Of a DNA stretch of 64,000 nucleotides, positions 25,154 through 37,262 are shown piece by piece. The notes under the pieces were generated by a model that worked only from the letters and a program-made list of their open reading frames with translations, was not told the origin of the DNA and ran no database searches. Each line of letters begins with the position of its first letter. Position 1 is the stretch's first letter. Source of the DNA: Syncephalastrum monosporum B8922 (taxonomy: Eukaryota > Mucoromycota > Mucoromycetes > Mucorales > Syncephalastraceae); NCBI GenBank assembly GCA_000697355.1, contig JNEN01000921.1, positions 43,183 through 107,182 on the forward strand, in the 5' to 3' direction. The translations under genes and the position numbers were made by a program.

Positions 25154-26563
25154 ATGTCCTCCTCCCAAGCGCCTCCCAAGCGTAAGTCACTCCTCTCATA
25201 GATTTCTGGCCTAACCATCGAAAAACGCGTCTTTAGCCTTGCCTTTCCACTATCAGTTCTTGGCGGGTGCCATCGCCGGCATCTCCGAGATCTTGACAAT
25301 GTATCCCCTGGACGGTAAGTTGAAATAAGGCGAGCTTATACATGGTACGCTTATAAAGGTAACAGTGGTCAAGACTCGGTCGCAGCTGAGCACGGGCAAA
25401 AGCACGGGTATCGTCACGACGCTCAAGACTATTGTCCAACAGGAGGGGTAAAGAGCAAAAACCAGATAATCTCGATCGATTTTCGGCATCTTCTGACCCT
25501 TTTTTTTCTGAAAAATGCTTTTTTCTACTCCAAAAGCGCTGGCGCACTCTACCGTGGTATCCTGCCTCCCATCATGGTGGAAGCTCCTAAGCGTGCAACC
25601 AAGTTCGCCGCCAACGAGCAATACACCGCCATTTACAAGAAGGCCTTCGGCTATGAAAAGGTCACCCAGTCTCTTGCTATCCTGACCGGTGTCAGCGCCG
25701 GTATCACCGAGGCTGTTCTGATCGTGCCTTTTGAGCTCGTCAAGATCAGAATGCAGGATAAGGCCAACGTAAGTCAATGATGTGTATGGTTCCTGAACGT
25801 GCAGGAGGTAACCCATCTTCAATAAGGTTGGCAAATACAACGGCACGTTCGACACCATTGGCAAGATTCTGAAGCAGGAAGGCCCGATGGCCCTTTACAA
25901 CGGTTTGGAAGCTACGGTGTGGCGTCACGCTGCTTGGAACGGTGGTTACTTTGGTGTCATCTTTAGCGTCAAGGATATTCTGCCCAAGCCAAAGGTATTT
26001 TAAGCTTTGATCTACTATGGCGCGCGAGTTGGGTAACTCACAATGCGGATCATTTAGGACAAGAATGAGCAGTTGATGACTAACTTTTTGGCCGGTGCTA
26101 TCGGTGGCACTGTCGGGTAAGTACTGAAAGGAGCTAGCTTGGGTCTACTATGGAAAAGCTGACGATGGATCGATCTTACTTTCCTTTATATTAAAATAGT
26201 ACGGCCCTGAACACGCCGTTCGATGTCGTGAAGACGCGAATCCAGGGCTACACGGGCCAGGGTCCCAAGAAGTACAACTGGACGCTGCCTGCCCTGGCCA
26301 CGGTCGCCAAGGAAGAGGGGTACAGTATTGAGACAGTAAGCATTGATGAAATGACTAACAAGGTTTGTATCACCTTATAGTCCTACTGCTCTGTGGAGAG
26401 GTTTCGTGCCGAAGGTGCTGAGATTGGGCCCTGGGTAAGTGAAACGACTGTGGAATGACTAATCGGTGCCTAATTTCGGGAATTCTGTAGTGGTGGTATC
26501 CTGCTTGTCGTTTTCGAGACAGTGACGGGCTTTATCCGCAAGAACATCATGAAGGAGGAGTAG
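25154..26563 (+). CDS. Mitochondrial 2-oxodicarboxylate carrier (SLC25 family)
   Basis: Nine exons (25154-25181, 25237-25314, 25366-25447, 25537-25768, 25827-25994, 26058-26116, 26200-26319, 26381-26434, 26491-26563) encode 297 aa. This inner-membrane carrier exchanges 2-oxoadipate or 2-oxoglutarate and is linked to lysine metabolism. The three SLC25 repeats are visible with their signature motifs PLDVVKTRSQ, PFELVKIRMQ and PFDVVKTRIQ, each starting a hydrophobic helix pair. 'YRGILPPIMVEAPKRATKFA' and 'RHAAWNGGYFGVIFSVK' are typical of the oxodicarboxylate subgroup (yeast Odc1/Odc2). The leader contains a long CT repeat. The family-level call is firm; the substrate is taken from the subgroup wording. 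Confidence 0.93.
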
Positions 26564-26781
26564 ACTTTTTCTTTTCCTTGTACAGCAAAACATCATATCC
26601 CTTTCGTTTCTGTTTTACACCATGCGCTTCTTGGCCGCACCGAGAAGCAAAAAATAAAATGCTTATTTTCACATGGCCACTGTGCTTATGTCAGAGGATT
26701 CCCCACATTATATATCGCCGGAAAAGCGCATGGATATTTTGTGGGGGGATTCGCTTGCCTTTTTTTTTTTTACCACGCCTC

Positions 26782-28111
26782 ATGGGACCTTCCATGCGCT
26801 TATCTTCAACCGTAGCACGCTTGTATCGTGAGTTTACCCCACACAAAACCCTCAGGTTTTCAGGCCTTGGCTGATCGTGATTCTCCTTAGCTGGGACCGT
26901 CTCATTGTCTGCCGCACGCAGTATGTCCATCCAACCCGATGCCAGAAAACTTGCTATCCGGCCTTCTGCAACGCACGTGCATAATAAATACTCCTTTGCA
27001 CAGCTTTCCTAACCTCAACTTCTACCTTCAGGCTAATTGTCGTCGCGCCTACACCGCATGAGAAGGACCATAATTACCGCGTCCTCATGATGAAGCGGTA
27101 TTGCCCCAAGTCACGACCACAACCACGTCCATATTCACCAGTCACCATAGGAACGCCAAGAGCAGCTTTATTCATGCACACGTCTTCCCGGGTGGTGTGG
27201 TTGACAAACATGACGATGCAGCCAACTGGCAGACTATCTTGCCTGGCGCCGGCTCTTCCTCGTCCGAGTAAGCTGCATAAAGCGATATGTTTATGGTTGC
27301 ACTTTCATGCTAACCAAAGCCAAGTTTAACCAACAAGATTTGTGCTATTCGCGAAACATTTGAAGAGTCAGGGCTACTTTTGACCCATCCTCCAGCCCAT
27401 ACTGTGCTTAAAGATGCCGAAACATGGCGGCAGCGGGTGCATGACGACGCATCGCAGTTCAAGGTGCTTTGTGAAACCCATCAGCTGAAGCCTGCTGTCG
27501 ACCAGCTCCTTCCCTTTGCCAACTGGATCACGCCTACGAATGAAAAGCGCCGCTATAATACCCATTTCTATCTGACCGTCCTCGATGAAGCCCACGTCGA
27601 CAGCTCTGGCAAGCATGCTGCTCTCTATGCGGCTGACGGCAAAGAGACCGTCCAGCTTAACTGGTATACCCCTACCGAAGGTGATTAAATCAGACTATGA
27701 AAGACGTTAGAAACTAATATATCCCTTCTAGCCCTCAATGATTGGAAAGACCGAAAAATTGTGCTGTTCCCTCCACAGTGGTACTGCCTGACTGCCATGA
27801 AGGAGGCAGGTCATGGGTATGCTGCTCTGCCCAAGGCTGGCTACGGAGCGCTTCGCACACACGATGGTGCCGTCGCGACTGTCATGCCGCAGCATCATGC
27901 GAACAACGTTGAGCCTTTTGCAAGCCAGAGCTACCACTCGTTCTTGGCCTATCCCGGCGATGAATTCTACAAAGACCTCGAGACGGGCGAGCCGACAGGT
28001 AAAGCAGGTGACCGCCACCGCATCTATATTCGCGGCCCAATGGAGGAATTCGAGTTGGAGAAGAATGTGGATGTGCCTGACGTTGGTAAACGCACCAAGG
28101 CACGTTTGTAG
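26782..28111 (+). CDS. NUDT19-type Nudix hydrolase with mitochondrial/peroxisomal-type N-terminus
   Basis: Six exons (26782-26827, 26891-26972, 27032-27097, 27151-27267, 27325-27680, 27732-28111) encode 348 aa with phase closing throughout. NUDT19-like enzymes hydrolyse CoA and CoA esters. The Nudix box begins at 'HVFPGGVVDKHDDAANW' and resumes after an insertion at 'AIRETFEESGLLL' (REUXEEXGU). The insertion between GG and REtFEE is a known NUDT19 trait. The first 35 residues (SMRLSSTVARLY, SLSAARSMS) are basic and lack acidic residues, like a mitochondrial presequence. No C-terminal peroxisomal SKL is present (ends KARL, which is near-PTS1). Intron 2 needs a GC donor (CAAC|GCACGT) because no GT donor keeps the frame. 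The start at 26782 was chosen because it joins the presequence in frame; 26923 is an alternative start. Confidence 0.85.
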
Positions 28112-28250
28112 TTTATTTCAAATTACTAGAACATAAAGATAAGCCGAGATTTTGTTAAAAGACAAGCAGAAGAGAGAGAAGAAGCGGAAGATATGTACAT
28201 GGCAAAAGCTTTGCGTTAAAGAGAAGAACGAGGTAGACGAAGTAATGCTT

Positions 28251-29413
28251 TTAGGATATTCGAGCTAGTACAGCGTAATGGTGAATTGATTGCTCAAAGG
28301 GGCCACGGTTATGTATTGAGTTATAGTTTTCGTCGGTGGAGGTAGGAAGCACGGAGGCGTCGTCAAGGTGACGGTCGTCTGGGGTGTGCTCTGCGAGGGC
28401 CAGCAAGTCGGCCATGACCTTATCGGGTTCACCTGACAGCCATGGTAATTGAATGGGAGACAAGGCGAGTTCGAGCCGACATCCCGCAGACGCCAGCGCA
28501 TGGCGGTCGTTAAAGTGGGCCAGCACATGTGAGACGCGCTCGCGGCTAGCATCCAAGAGACTCTCCATATCTTGATGGACAATGTCCGCAATGGTCTGCT
28601 CGAGGTGTCGACGAACATAGCCGTCGAGGGCGAGGAGCAACTCTTGCGAATGGTCGGCTAGGCATTGGCTGGAAATGAGACCATTGGATATGCTATCAAC
28701 AGAGTCAGATGCAGATCCAGATGCAGTAACAGCTGCTGCTGCTGCAGTTTCTGGGAGAGAAGAGGAATAGGCAGATGAGGAGGCGGAGGAGCGGGAGTGA
28801 GAGGAGGAGCAGGCATTCTGGGTAGCCTCCGCGATGTAATGCTGGAGAGAGGCGCTGTCAAGGGCTCGTGCGTGCTTGTTCCAGATGCCAGGTAGCTTGT
28901 CCTCAATGAACGCTAGTATACAAATATGCATGAGCAAGATCACTACGATATATTATCTGTTTTGCTGAGATCTGTCATGTACGATAGGCCTTTTCTGAGC
29001 GAAAAAAAAAAAAAAAGAAATGGCATACCTCCCACAGCGCCTTTGATTTGCCCCTTGAGGATTTGGAGGTCCACCGGCGAACATGCATCATCGTTATCAG
29101 GTGGATTGGCTACCACCAGGGGCTGCGCGTCAATACGCACCCAGTCATGGAACCGTCGCGAGATTTGTTTTGAGAGATGGCCAAATGTTGTTTCGAGATG
29201 GTCAAACCAGAGGTGAGTCGAGAGCAGGTGAGCAAATCGATGGATGTCCACGTCAAAATGTTGACTGTTCGGTGTTTCTATCCTTGCTGTAGCATCGGCC
29301 TGGCTATTAAGGACCCATTGCTGTGTTTGTGCTTGTCGTCGCTCGACAGGCAGGGCAGGCACGAGGAGAACACATGCGACAAGGCATGAGATGAGCGTCA
29401 AGCAGCGTCCCAT
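28251..29413 (-). CDS. Secreted protein of unknown family
   Basis: Two exons (29413-29029, 28912-28251) encode 348 aa. Residues 1-20 are a signal peptide (MGRCLTLISCLVACVLLVPA), followed by VERR, a possible processing site. The mature protein is helical-looking, with 'QILKGQIKGAVG' joined by the intron to 'AFIEDKLPGIWNKHARALD'. A serine/alanine-rich linker (about residues 165-200) and a second helical part (ALDGYVRRHLEQTIADIVHQ) follow. I recognise no family. The 3' end lies 139 bp from the 3' end of the Nudix gene on the other strand. The open frame extends about 480 bp upstream of the chosen ATG, but that part reads as leader sequence. Confidence 0.7.
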
Positions 29414-32063
29414 CTTTTTTGACTTCTTCTTGTGGTGGTATGTAAAGAAAAAGGGAAGGAAGAAGTAAAGAAATAAAAGAAGAGCAATGTGTTCATGGGT
29501 CGAGACCGATACAAAACCAACCGGCTCCGTCAGGACAATGCTGCGGGTGCAGCTCCACAGCAAGGAGGCAAACGAATGATCTTGTCCGATTGTCGCAGCC
29601 AGAGAGAGAGAACAGAGCGAGAGAACAAGCAAGATACACACAGAGAGATAAGGGGTGGCGGTGGAGGGAGGGGTAAACTTTAAAGGACTAAAGGGATCTC
29701 TTTCTTTTACCCTGTCAAAGCCCTCTTTTCCACTGTATGGCAACAAGACAACTGCAGCTCTAAGCAGCAACCGAAATAGAACAGTAACAGCAACAGAGGG
29801 AAAAAAAGGAGAAAGATGGAAATAAGATGCACTTACTTTTTCCTCTTTTTCAGTAACTGGAGAAATCCGATTGCTGTGATACTGTGTTGCCATTCGAAAA
29901 TATAGTCATCCTGTAGAAAGATTTGTCGCCTTCCGATTTTTCTTTATGCTATTGCTTCTGCCACTGCTGCCACATGTAGCCCCTCGTAAACGTACATAAA
30001 GCATGTAGATGTGGTACATCTGTCATGTACGTATAACGACCTATCGCCTTCCCTCGTGTCTAATAAGCAGCTCTTTCTGCACCTTTAATCCTTTTTTTCT
30101 GCACTGGGACAGTAAAAAGCAAAAGAGCCAAAAGAAAAAAAAAAGGTTGTGTAACGTACAACAAGAAATCTTCCTCTGCTTCTTTGACAAGTTTTGGACA
30201 AGCGCCAACATCGACACAAGTAAAATGATGAGAAAGAAAAGAAGAAAACAATCGCCATGCTATCGTGAAGAAAAGGGAATGTTTCTACTCCTTGGCAGGT
30301 ATTATGCCGACAACGATCAAAAGATCGACGAGCTTTCTTTGCCACAATTCGGTATTATCAACGAATCTTCCGAGAGCAGAGGTCGCTTCCACTGATAATA
30401 TAAAATTTATCTCCTATTGGATGTCAGTAATTCTATTTAATGGAATGGTTCTGGCTTCCGTCTGAATCGTTTCTCCACCGTCATGATTTAGACAATTATG
30501 TATCAATTATTACGTGGTACGTAGCCAAAGGCAATTCTTATCGCTTGTACGCGTAGCACCATCAGCAGAAACCAGCCATTTACATTGTATCCCGCGTAAT
30601 GAGTTCGCCTTGTAATGTGGTTCCATCTGTTTGATCAGGCTATATATCCTTTCGCGCACATGTTCTTATTACGCGTGACCGATACCAGCATGGGCGGCGC
30701 CACCTTGTGAGTATGCTTATTCATGACTGTGTGTCTTTACAGACTATTTTCGCAGGTACCGATGAGGGTGTGCATGTGTGTGTATATGGATGTCTGCCAT
30801 GGTTTGGCCCTGCAAGGGGTATGCATGGACAGCTCTTCCTTCACCCCTTTCTTTTTGTACCGATATAAATAAAACGTGGAATACCTTCTATTCGCCATTG
30901 GACAAGTATCGTTTTGTTTTCAGAAAGGATGTATCCCCTTGAATGGTGTTCTCGAAGGAAAGCCAATGATTTTGGTCATGCCTGTCGTTGTTCGAGATCA
31001 AAAGGCGGGATGGATGCAGGCTACACGTCGTATATCATATCTTCTAATTCAAAATCCCTGGTTGAAACTTTGATTACGATACTTCTGGCTGATGTGTGTG
31101 TGTGTGCATGTGTCTTCGTATGGATTGAATCATGAACATATAAAGGAATTACTGATCATCCATGCTTCAGTCTGTATTGTATGTGCGCGTACGTGTATAC
31201 ATAACCAACCTCCTTACAATCCAACCCATTGGCTGGGTTCGTCCATATGCATGCAACAAGGGCCGATGAGCCTTCGAAAGAAATGGGTATTCTGGCAACA
31301 GTGAAGAGGGAGACCACTTTATATTGGACAGGGATAATAATTGAAGATTGATTGAGATAACTCCTTCACCGTGACAATAGGATAGAAATCAGGTATACCA
31401 CAGGGAATTCTAAAGCAAGTGTCACTTTTTCAGGAGAAGGAAAGTACATGGTACACAATAACATCATGGTGCCCACAGAGCGAGGAGACCTTTTAAGATG
31501 CGGCGATTTATAAACCTTCGATAGAGTGAGAGCAGTTGTGTCGGCATTGACATGACAACAGCATATGTGGACTATAGTTTCTGTCTATGTGTAACTACCT
31601 ACGTGGATGACGAAACTGTCTCTCACGCTTTCTTTTCTAATGCTACACAAACAACGTATAGTCGCGGGTATTCGCTTCGCCCCACCGCATTGACCCGCCT
31701 TTTTTTTTCTCTTTCTTTGGGATCTTCCCTCCAGAGTAAACAGAGAGAATAAAAGATACACTCCAACTTTGTTTTGAGTATAAATAGGGTGTTCTGCCGT
31801 CTTTTTCCTTGTTAAGAAGTTATCTTTTCCTTGTGTTGTGTGTTTACGTGAGACGGGGTTTGAAGCGGCGAACTAGGTGCTCTCGTATAGTGCGTGGGCG
31901 GCATGAACCCACCGCACACACCACGCACATATTTGTACTTAGCACTTCACACTCTCACACGAGACACACTCTCACCCGTTTTTTTCAACACGCAATCTTT
32001 TTTCCACCTTCCCCCCCTCTTTTTTTTTTTTTTGCTGCTCATTCACCTCATCTCACGAACGAA
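29414..32063. other. Gene-poor intergenic region
   Basis: About 2.65 kb. Several open frames around 30.0-30.4 kb and 31.8-32.1 kb are lysine- or cysteine-rich and overlap low-complexity tracts; none looks like protein. Short TG repeats occur near 30770 and 31096. A TATA-like AGTATAAATAGG lies near 31778, upstream of the Cox gene. Confidence 0.5.
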
Positions 32064-32544
32064 ATGAACCCTGCTTTCCTTGCTCGCTCTGCCCTGCGCG
32101 CTCGCGCCACTGGCACCCGTCAGCTCGTCCGTTCGGACCTATACCACTTTGAGAACACCAAGGGTCAGGTAAGCACATAGACATGAGTTGAGAAACGTAC
32201 ATGAGAGCGAGCACAGCAGAACACACTGTGTATACGTATGTGGAAGCACAAGTTGCAAAACTCAATTTCTTGCGTGTGTTAGAACCTCCCTTTCGATTCG
32301 ACCAACCGCGCCACTTTTGCGGTCAAGTTTGTCCTCTTTGTGGGCCTTGGCTTCAGTGCCCCTTTGCTCGGTAGGGTTTGACGCCATGCAGCTTGCTATC
32401 ATTACTCACCCACACCCATGCCAACCTTCCTAAAAAATGGGCACAGGCGCCAAGTGGCAATTGTAAGTTGTCGTGCATCTTTGTTGTTTTTGACCTCACA
32501 TCAACGCGCTTCTTTTTCCTTTTTACAGCCATAAGGCAGGCTAA
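32064..32544 (+). CDS. Cytochrome c oxidase subunit 7c-type (yeast Cox8)
   Basis: Four exons (32064-32168, 32283-32370, 32447-32462, 32529-32544), the last two only 16 nt each, encode 74 aa. The protein is a small single-helix subunit of respiratory complex IV in the inner mitochondrial membrane. Residues 1-24 form a basic presequence (MNPAFLARSALRARATGTRQ). The conserved core is 'NLPFDSTNRATFAVKFVLFV' then 'GLGFSAPLLGAKWQFHKAG', which fits the Cox7c/Cox8 pattern (NLPF..., one hydrophobic helix, short basic tail). The frame is only recovered by splicing all three introns. The tiny exons would be missed by simple ORF searches. Symbol left blank because yeast and animal names differ. Confidence 0.9.
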
Positions 32545-32908
32545 AAGCGGATCCCCAGACGCGCTCGACATACAACAGATACACATACACACATGCGTAC
32601 GTAACGTATCAGCCAACATAAAACAATGCACGCACACACAAATGCAAATCCCAGCTCAGCCTCAGCAGAGCCTACGTATCTAGAAAGCCGCCTGCGTATG
32701 GAGTGTTGTGTGTATATAAGCCGTATGTTGTGCGTATGTGTGTTCGTGCGTATGTCGATATAAAAATAAAACTGTGCCTGTCGCTTTGATCTTTTCCTTT
32801 TTCTTCTCTCTTTTCCCTTTTCTCTCTTCCATCTGTCCTTCTCTTCACATATCCATTGATATATGCAGACCACACCGGGGGTGTGTCCATTGATGCCGAG
32901 AAAGAAAT
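32545..32908. other. Intergenic spacer
   Basis: 364 bp holding the Cox 3' flank (AATAAAA at about 32763-32769, a plausible polyadenylation signal) and a T/C-rich tract (32785-32845) that is probably the leader of the next gene. Confidence 0.5.
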
Positions 32909-34651
32909 ATGCGCCTTGTCATTAGCACCCCCTTTGGGCTGGATCGCCGCCAGGATGATCTCTATAGGCAAAAGCTGCCTAATTTCTGTTTTTTCTTCAA
33001 TTGCAATCACTATCTCCTGCTATTCATCCTTCTTCTAGCCTGGATCTCCCCGGCAACCCCATCTACAGATCTACTATCCTCACTTGGCCTGCCACGCCAG
33101 GATGCCTGCACTTTTGCATACAACCACTCGTTGTACGTACTTGGCGGATCTATGAATAACAACAACAAAAACAACACTACGCCGTCAGCTTTGGCGCTCA
33201 ATTTTGGTGATACGTCGACGGTGGCGACCCACGCGCCGACGGTGACACGACTCGGCGGTCCTCAGAATAATAATAATAATATTGATGGCATCATGAATAC
33301 AGCAAAGGGCTGTGTCGTCACAAGCTACGGTCAGGCGATCCTGCTTTTCCAGAACGGGTCGTTGTCTGCCCTGGACCTCGCCACGTTTCAGTTCGTTCCA
33401 ATGCCCGCCCTCGAGAGCACTATCAACGAAGAGAACGAAGCGGGTGAAGAGGACAATCCGGAAGATGATGGCACGACGACGACCAACATAGCAGTGGAAC
33501 GGATCACGCTGTACGACGACCGGCTGATTGCCATCCACGCCGACGAGACCTATGTCCTCGACGCTGGCGCCGACAACGAATGGGCTTGGTACGCTCTTCC
33601 CGCGGATATCTTTGGATCACCGCCGCCGGCAGCATCCTCTGGTCGGAGCGTCCTGATCGCAACCGCCCATTGGGTGCTGCATTTCGCAGCAGCAAACAAT
33701 GCCACGTTGGCCGAATTTGGCATGGCTGGGCGTCCCTGTCGTATAGTCGTGCACTGCTTTGATCCGCGCCGGATGCGTTGGCTAGGCCAAATCGGCGAAT
33801 TCGACTCCCCAACCGATACCGTCCTCCCTGCCCCCTTCAACCAGACGAACGATTCTGCAAACGACCACCTCTTGATTGTGCCGGCCCTGCCCGGTCCTGC
33901 CCCGCCGAGCGACACTCACCGTAACTGGGTCGAACCGCCCGTCGGCCTCTGGACGATGACGGTCGCGGCCGACAACGGCACGGACGCCAGGGTATCGTAC
34001 GTGTCCCCTTCGCGCATAGGCCCGTTTCGACCCCTGGTGGGCGGATCAGTCACGACCGTCAACAACCTTGTTGTGATGTACGGTGGACTGCCCATGACGC
34101 ACGATGCGCTGCGTATCTGGGACCAAACCCACCTTATCTCGCTACCCTGGTGGGAAGACGCACCAGTCTATACGCCCTCGGGGACGCAGCATCCGACGGA
34201 GACGGCGTCGTCCACTGAAAACAACGGTAACCGTGGGCGGCTTATCGGCATTGTGGTCGGCTGTGTGCTGGGCGGCCTCTTGCTCCTGGGCCTGCTTGTG
34301 CTCGGCTATGTATGCTGTTGCCGCGGTCGGCGTCGGCGGAAAGATCAAGACAAGGAAATTGCGCGTGAGATATCTGCGCCTCTACCCACCCATCCATTGC
34401 CACAGACTGACGGAGATGCAGGCACTTGGGCGTCTCAGCTGCAGCGTACACTGTCAGCTCACCTGGCAGGCAGGCGCCCCTCGCCAGATGCACTGGAGCC
34501 TAGTGCCTCTCATGCGGCTGGGGCTGCGGCCCGTGCTGCACAACCAGCCGCACCGGAGATGACTCCAGAGGAGGAGGCAGCGCGGGTCAGCTCGGTGCAG
34601 AGCAAAAGCCGGTTTATGGAAAATTTTGATCTGCGGCTACCCTTCTGCTAG
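32909..34651 (+). CDS. Kelch-like beta-propeller ectodomain, single-pass membrane protein
   Basis: One uninterrupted frame of 580 aa. A hydrophobic signal segment lies at residues 35-47 (HYLLLFILLLAWISPATPS), preceded by 34 basic residues. The true start could therefore be later or joined to an upstream exon. The ectodomain has kelch-like turns ('NHSLYVLGGS', 'NNLVVMYGGLPMTHDALRIW') and asparagine runs, with many N-glycosylation sequons. A membrane helix at about residues 443-470 (LIGIVVGCVLGGLLLLGLLV) is followed by CCC and a basic stop-transfer stretch (RGRRRRKD). The cytosolic tail is proline/alanine-rich. This is the layout of fungal kelch-domain cell-surface proteins; a ligand cannot be named. 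Intronless structure is unusual for this window. Confidence 0.75.
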   Translation: MRLVISTPFGLDRRQDDLYRQKLPNFCFFFNCNHYLLLFILLLAWISPATPSTDLLSSLGLPRQDACTFAYNHSLYVLGGSMNNNNKNNTTPSALALNFGDTSTVATHAPTVTRLGGPQNNNNNIDGIMNTAKGCVVTSYGQAILLFQNGSLSALDLATFQFVPMPALESTINEENEAGEEDNPEDDGTTTTNIAVERITLYDDRLIAIHADETYVLDAGADNEWAWYALPADIFGSPPPAASSGRSVLIATAHWVLHFAAANNATLAEFGMAGRPCRIVVHCFDPRRMRWLGQIGEFDSPTDTVLPAPFNQTNDSANDHLLIVPALPGPAPPSDTHRNWVEPPVGLWTMTVAADNGTDARVSYVSPSRIGPFRPLVGGSVTTVNNLVVMYGGLPMTHDALRIWDQTHLISLPWWEDAPVYTPSGTQHPTETASSTENNGNRGRLIGIVVGCVLGGLLLLGLLVLGYVCCCRGRRRRKDQDKEIAREISAPLPTHPLPQTDGDAGTWASQLQRTLSAHLAGRRPSPDALEPSASHAAGAAARAAQPAAPEMTPEEEAARVSSVQSKSRFMENFDLRLPFC

Positions 34652-35405
34652 AATACGTTTCATCATCTACCCTCCAATTTTATATCTGATATAGATCCGC
34701 CCCTCCCTTTTCCGTGTACATATAGTCTAATATTTTTAGTCAAAAACCAGTAGTGTATCTATCGTGGTTACATATTATAATACCATCCTGTAAAATACAT
34801 ATATTATTTTGTCGCCAGGCAAATCGATCATCTACTGCTGTGAATGAATCTACCCCGCCGTACTTATCTTATCTATTCCGTGTAGTGGAGGTACTGGATG
34901 AAAATGGTATATAGGATCATTGTATTGTGTTGGATAATGCCCTATTCATAAGCCAAAAGTGATCCAGGAGTTAATTCAAAATAGAGGCTATAAATGGCTG
35001 TATCTGCCATACCGTTATGAACTCCCATTGAAGAGTTCTGGTCCACAGTGAAAGCAGATGCTAGAAGAACACGACCGATAGCTAATGACCGACTCACAGA
35101 TATCGCATCGCTAGGTCAGGCCAAAGGCCTGCAGATCAAGAAAGAAAAGCTTCCTTCTTGTTGCTTTTGTATGCGAAAAATGAATTCTCAACGTCAAATA
35201 CCAATGAGGCGCCTGTTCTTTAATTTATCATCTTATGGTAGTAAACCTCACGTTCTTCGGCGTGTTTTCGACGGTTCTCAGCGCAGCCTTCTGTGTTGGA
35301 GTTAGAGAACATGCAATTTGAAAAATGAAGAACAGTATGCTTAATCGGCATACTGGGGTGCAGAAATAGTGCAGCTATACAGGCTGTGTGCAAGTCCTTT
35401 ATGGT
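34652..35405. other. Intergenic, with a relic of the zinc-finger gene first exon
   Basis: No intact gene. At about 35117-35212 the plus strand matches, with substitutions and deletions, the leader and first exon shared by the 37.2 and 38.7 kb copies. Matching parts are CAAGAAAG..AAGCTTC, GCTTTTGTAT, AAAATGAATTC and ACGTCAAATACCAATGAGGCGC. It also starts beside a CAGGCCAAAGGCC satellite-like bit. Confidence 0.6.
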
Positions 35406-37200
35406 TTATGAGGAATAAAATGCCAAGGAAAGTTCATCTGCCTTTTTTTCGTTATATTTGCGATTACTGATTATCTTGTTGGCCAAATCCACGAGCTGTG
35501 CGTTCAAAGGTTGGTTTCCGATGATAGTCATATCCTTGCTTCCATTGAATAGATTCTTGATTTTATCGAAGATGCTGAGCACTGTTGAGGAGCTTTTGCA
35601 CATATCATATATGGCTAAAAACTCATCAATGACAAGCACTGCATTGCGGCCATGGCGGATTACTTGAAGAGCAATTGTCTGAAAGAGCAAAGAGGCAATC
35701 TTTTCCTGAGACGGGGTGTTATTGACAGGTTCTTGGCTTGCTATCGTCCATAATGTTGCAGGCTGCAGTTTTAACGGTGAGGCCAACGTAGACGAGGATC
35801 TGCAGAGGGTATAGGTGGACAGACAATCAAACTTGCTCCGCACCTGTTTCAGCTGGAACAGCGCTGGCAAGGCTTGTGCGCGAGTCACTTTAGCGTCATC
35901 CAGGTGCACCTTTGCAAGTTGAATTGAGAGGCAATCCAGGAAAATTTTGCATTGATCTGTTGGCACAAAATGGGTTGTGCTTGGGCCAATGTTGATCGAT
36001 CGTTCATCCAGACGAATGCTTGATGTGATCAGGTAGCTTGAGGTGCGAGACCCAATGACCAATTTTTGTCCATCAGCGGTGGGCAACAGTCGAACGCTGA
36101 GAAATCCATAACGTCCAGGGGTTTTTGGGAAAGACGAAGGTGCGCCTGTTGCTTGCCTTTCACTGTGGGCGTCGATCGAAGGATCTCGGGCGTAGGGCTC
36201 AACTGTATTCACAAGGATTGCAGTTTCATTCTGTACAAGGATGGAGCCAGCCAGCAGCTGGGAGCAGCAATATCGCAATTGCGGGTATTCCCACCAATCC
36301 TGGTTTAGGATGTTGCTGTCAGCCTCAGTAAGTTCCACATGAGCCGTTGTGGACAATGCCTTGGACGCTTTGCTATTGGCAAAAGGGAAGGGATGAGAAA
36401 ATGATATATCAACGAATACAGAGTCTCGGTTCAGAAGTTTGCATTACCTTGTAGTCTTGATGTGTTCCAGGAGGACGTGGCTGCATGTTTCCTTCTTTTC
36501 AGATGAGTTCATGGCATCTGCAGCTGGTGCCAACCACATGCCATTTGGTGCACCATGCTCCAACATGGTGGCAGCCGTTGATACTGATGTCAGGAAGCCA
36601 TGGTCACGGCCTTGGCTTCTGAGCACCAAAGGCACCCAACGCCCAATTTTGGTTAACATTATCTTGTCTTGTTGCACCTGTTGGTCCTCCATGATGGCAT
36701 CGCTTGCCAAGAGGACAGCTTGGGTAGCTGTAGGATGCGTATCGGTTGGCGTAGAGCTTGTAGACGTTCCCAGCGTAAGGGTTGGCGAAGGCTCATGTCT
36801 AAGCATGCAATTTGTTTCCGCTTTGTCACAATCTTCATTATCGTGCTGTAGAAGCGGAATGGTGTCATGCGAATCGGCGGCCGCCACAGAGACTTCAGCA
36901 GCGCGCTTTTTGGTCATAGAAAATTTCAAGCCGCAACTTTTGACATGGTCTCCAAAGGCTCGTGTTGCTTTGATGATCCTCTTGCATGCCGGGCATGTGA
37001 AAAAACCATCGGTTCTGCGGACAGATATGCAACCTGAAAGAAAAGCAAATGAGATACATCATATCACTATGTATATACACAAACGTACTTTCTCCAACAA
37101 AAACAACATCAATATGATAATCACGGTCATGAGCTCTTTGCGCTTCATTGGTATTTGACATTGATGCGCCACATCTTTCGCAGACGACCCTGGAATTCAT
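35406..37200 (-). CDS. C2H2 zinc-finger protein, unrecognised family (intact copy 1)
   Basis: Three exons (37200-37089, 37033-36448, 36372-35406) encode 554 aa with phase closing. Two zinc-finger-like motifs open the protein. The first is CERCGASMSNTNEAQRAHDR (C-x2-C-x13-H-x4-H, ending DYH). The second is CPACKRIIKATRAFGDHVKS then C (C-x2-C-x12-H-x3-C). A serine/threonine-rich linker follows (about residues 75-150). The remaining 330 residues have no family I know; they contain 'RYGFLSVRLLPTADGQKLVI' and 'TRAQALPALFQLKQVRSKFD'. Nucleic-acid binding is inferred from the fingers only. Related but broken copies lie at 43-44.9 kb and 45.5-46.3 kb, so this is a locally multiplied family. Its first exon and upstream 35-bp leader are repeated in mirror image at 38.66-38.84 kb. 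Transposon-domesticated origin is possible. Confidence 0.7.
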
Positions 37201-37262
37201 TCTTAGCACACACACACAGAATAAATTACAAAAGCCAAAAGAAAGAAGCTTCTTTTCTTGAC

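Noticed and set aside
29414..29893. N-terminal extension of the secreted protein
   Set aside because: The frame is open, but the sequence is low-complexity leader; the signal peptide at 29413 gives a natural start.
30009..30395. 128-codon plus-strand frame
   Set aside because: Lysine-rich in homopurine tracts, with no domain or splice partner; probably non-coding.
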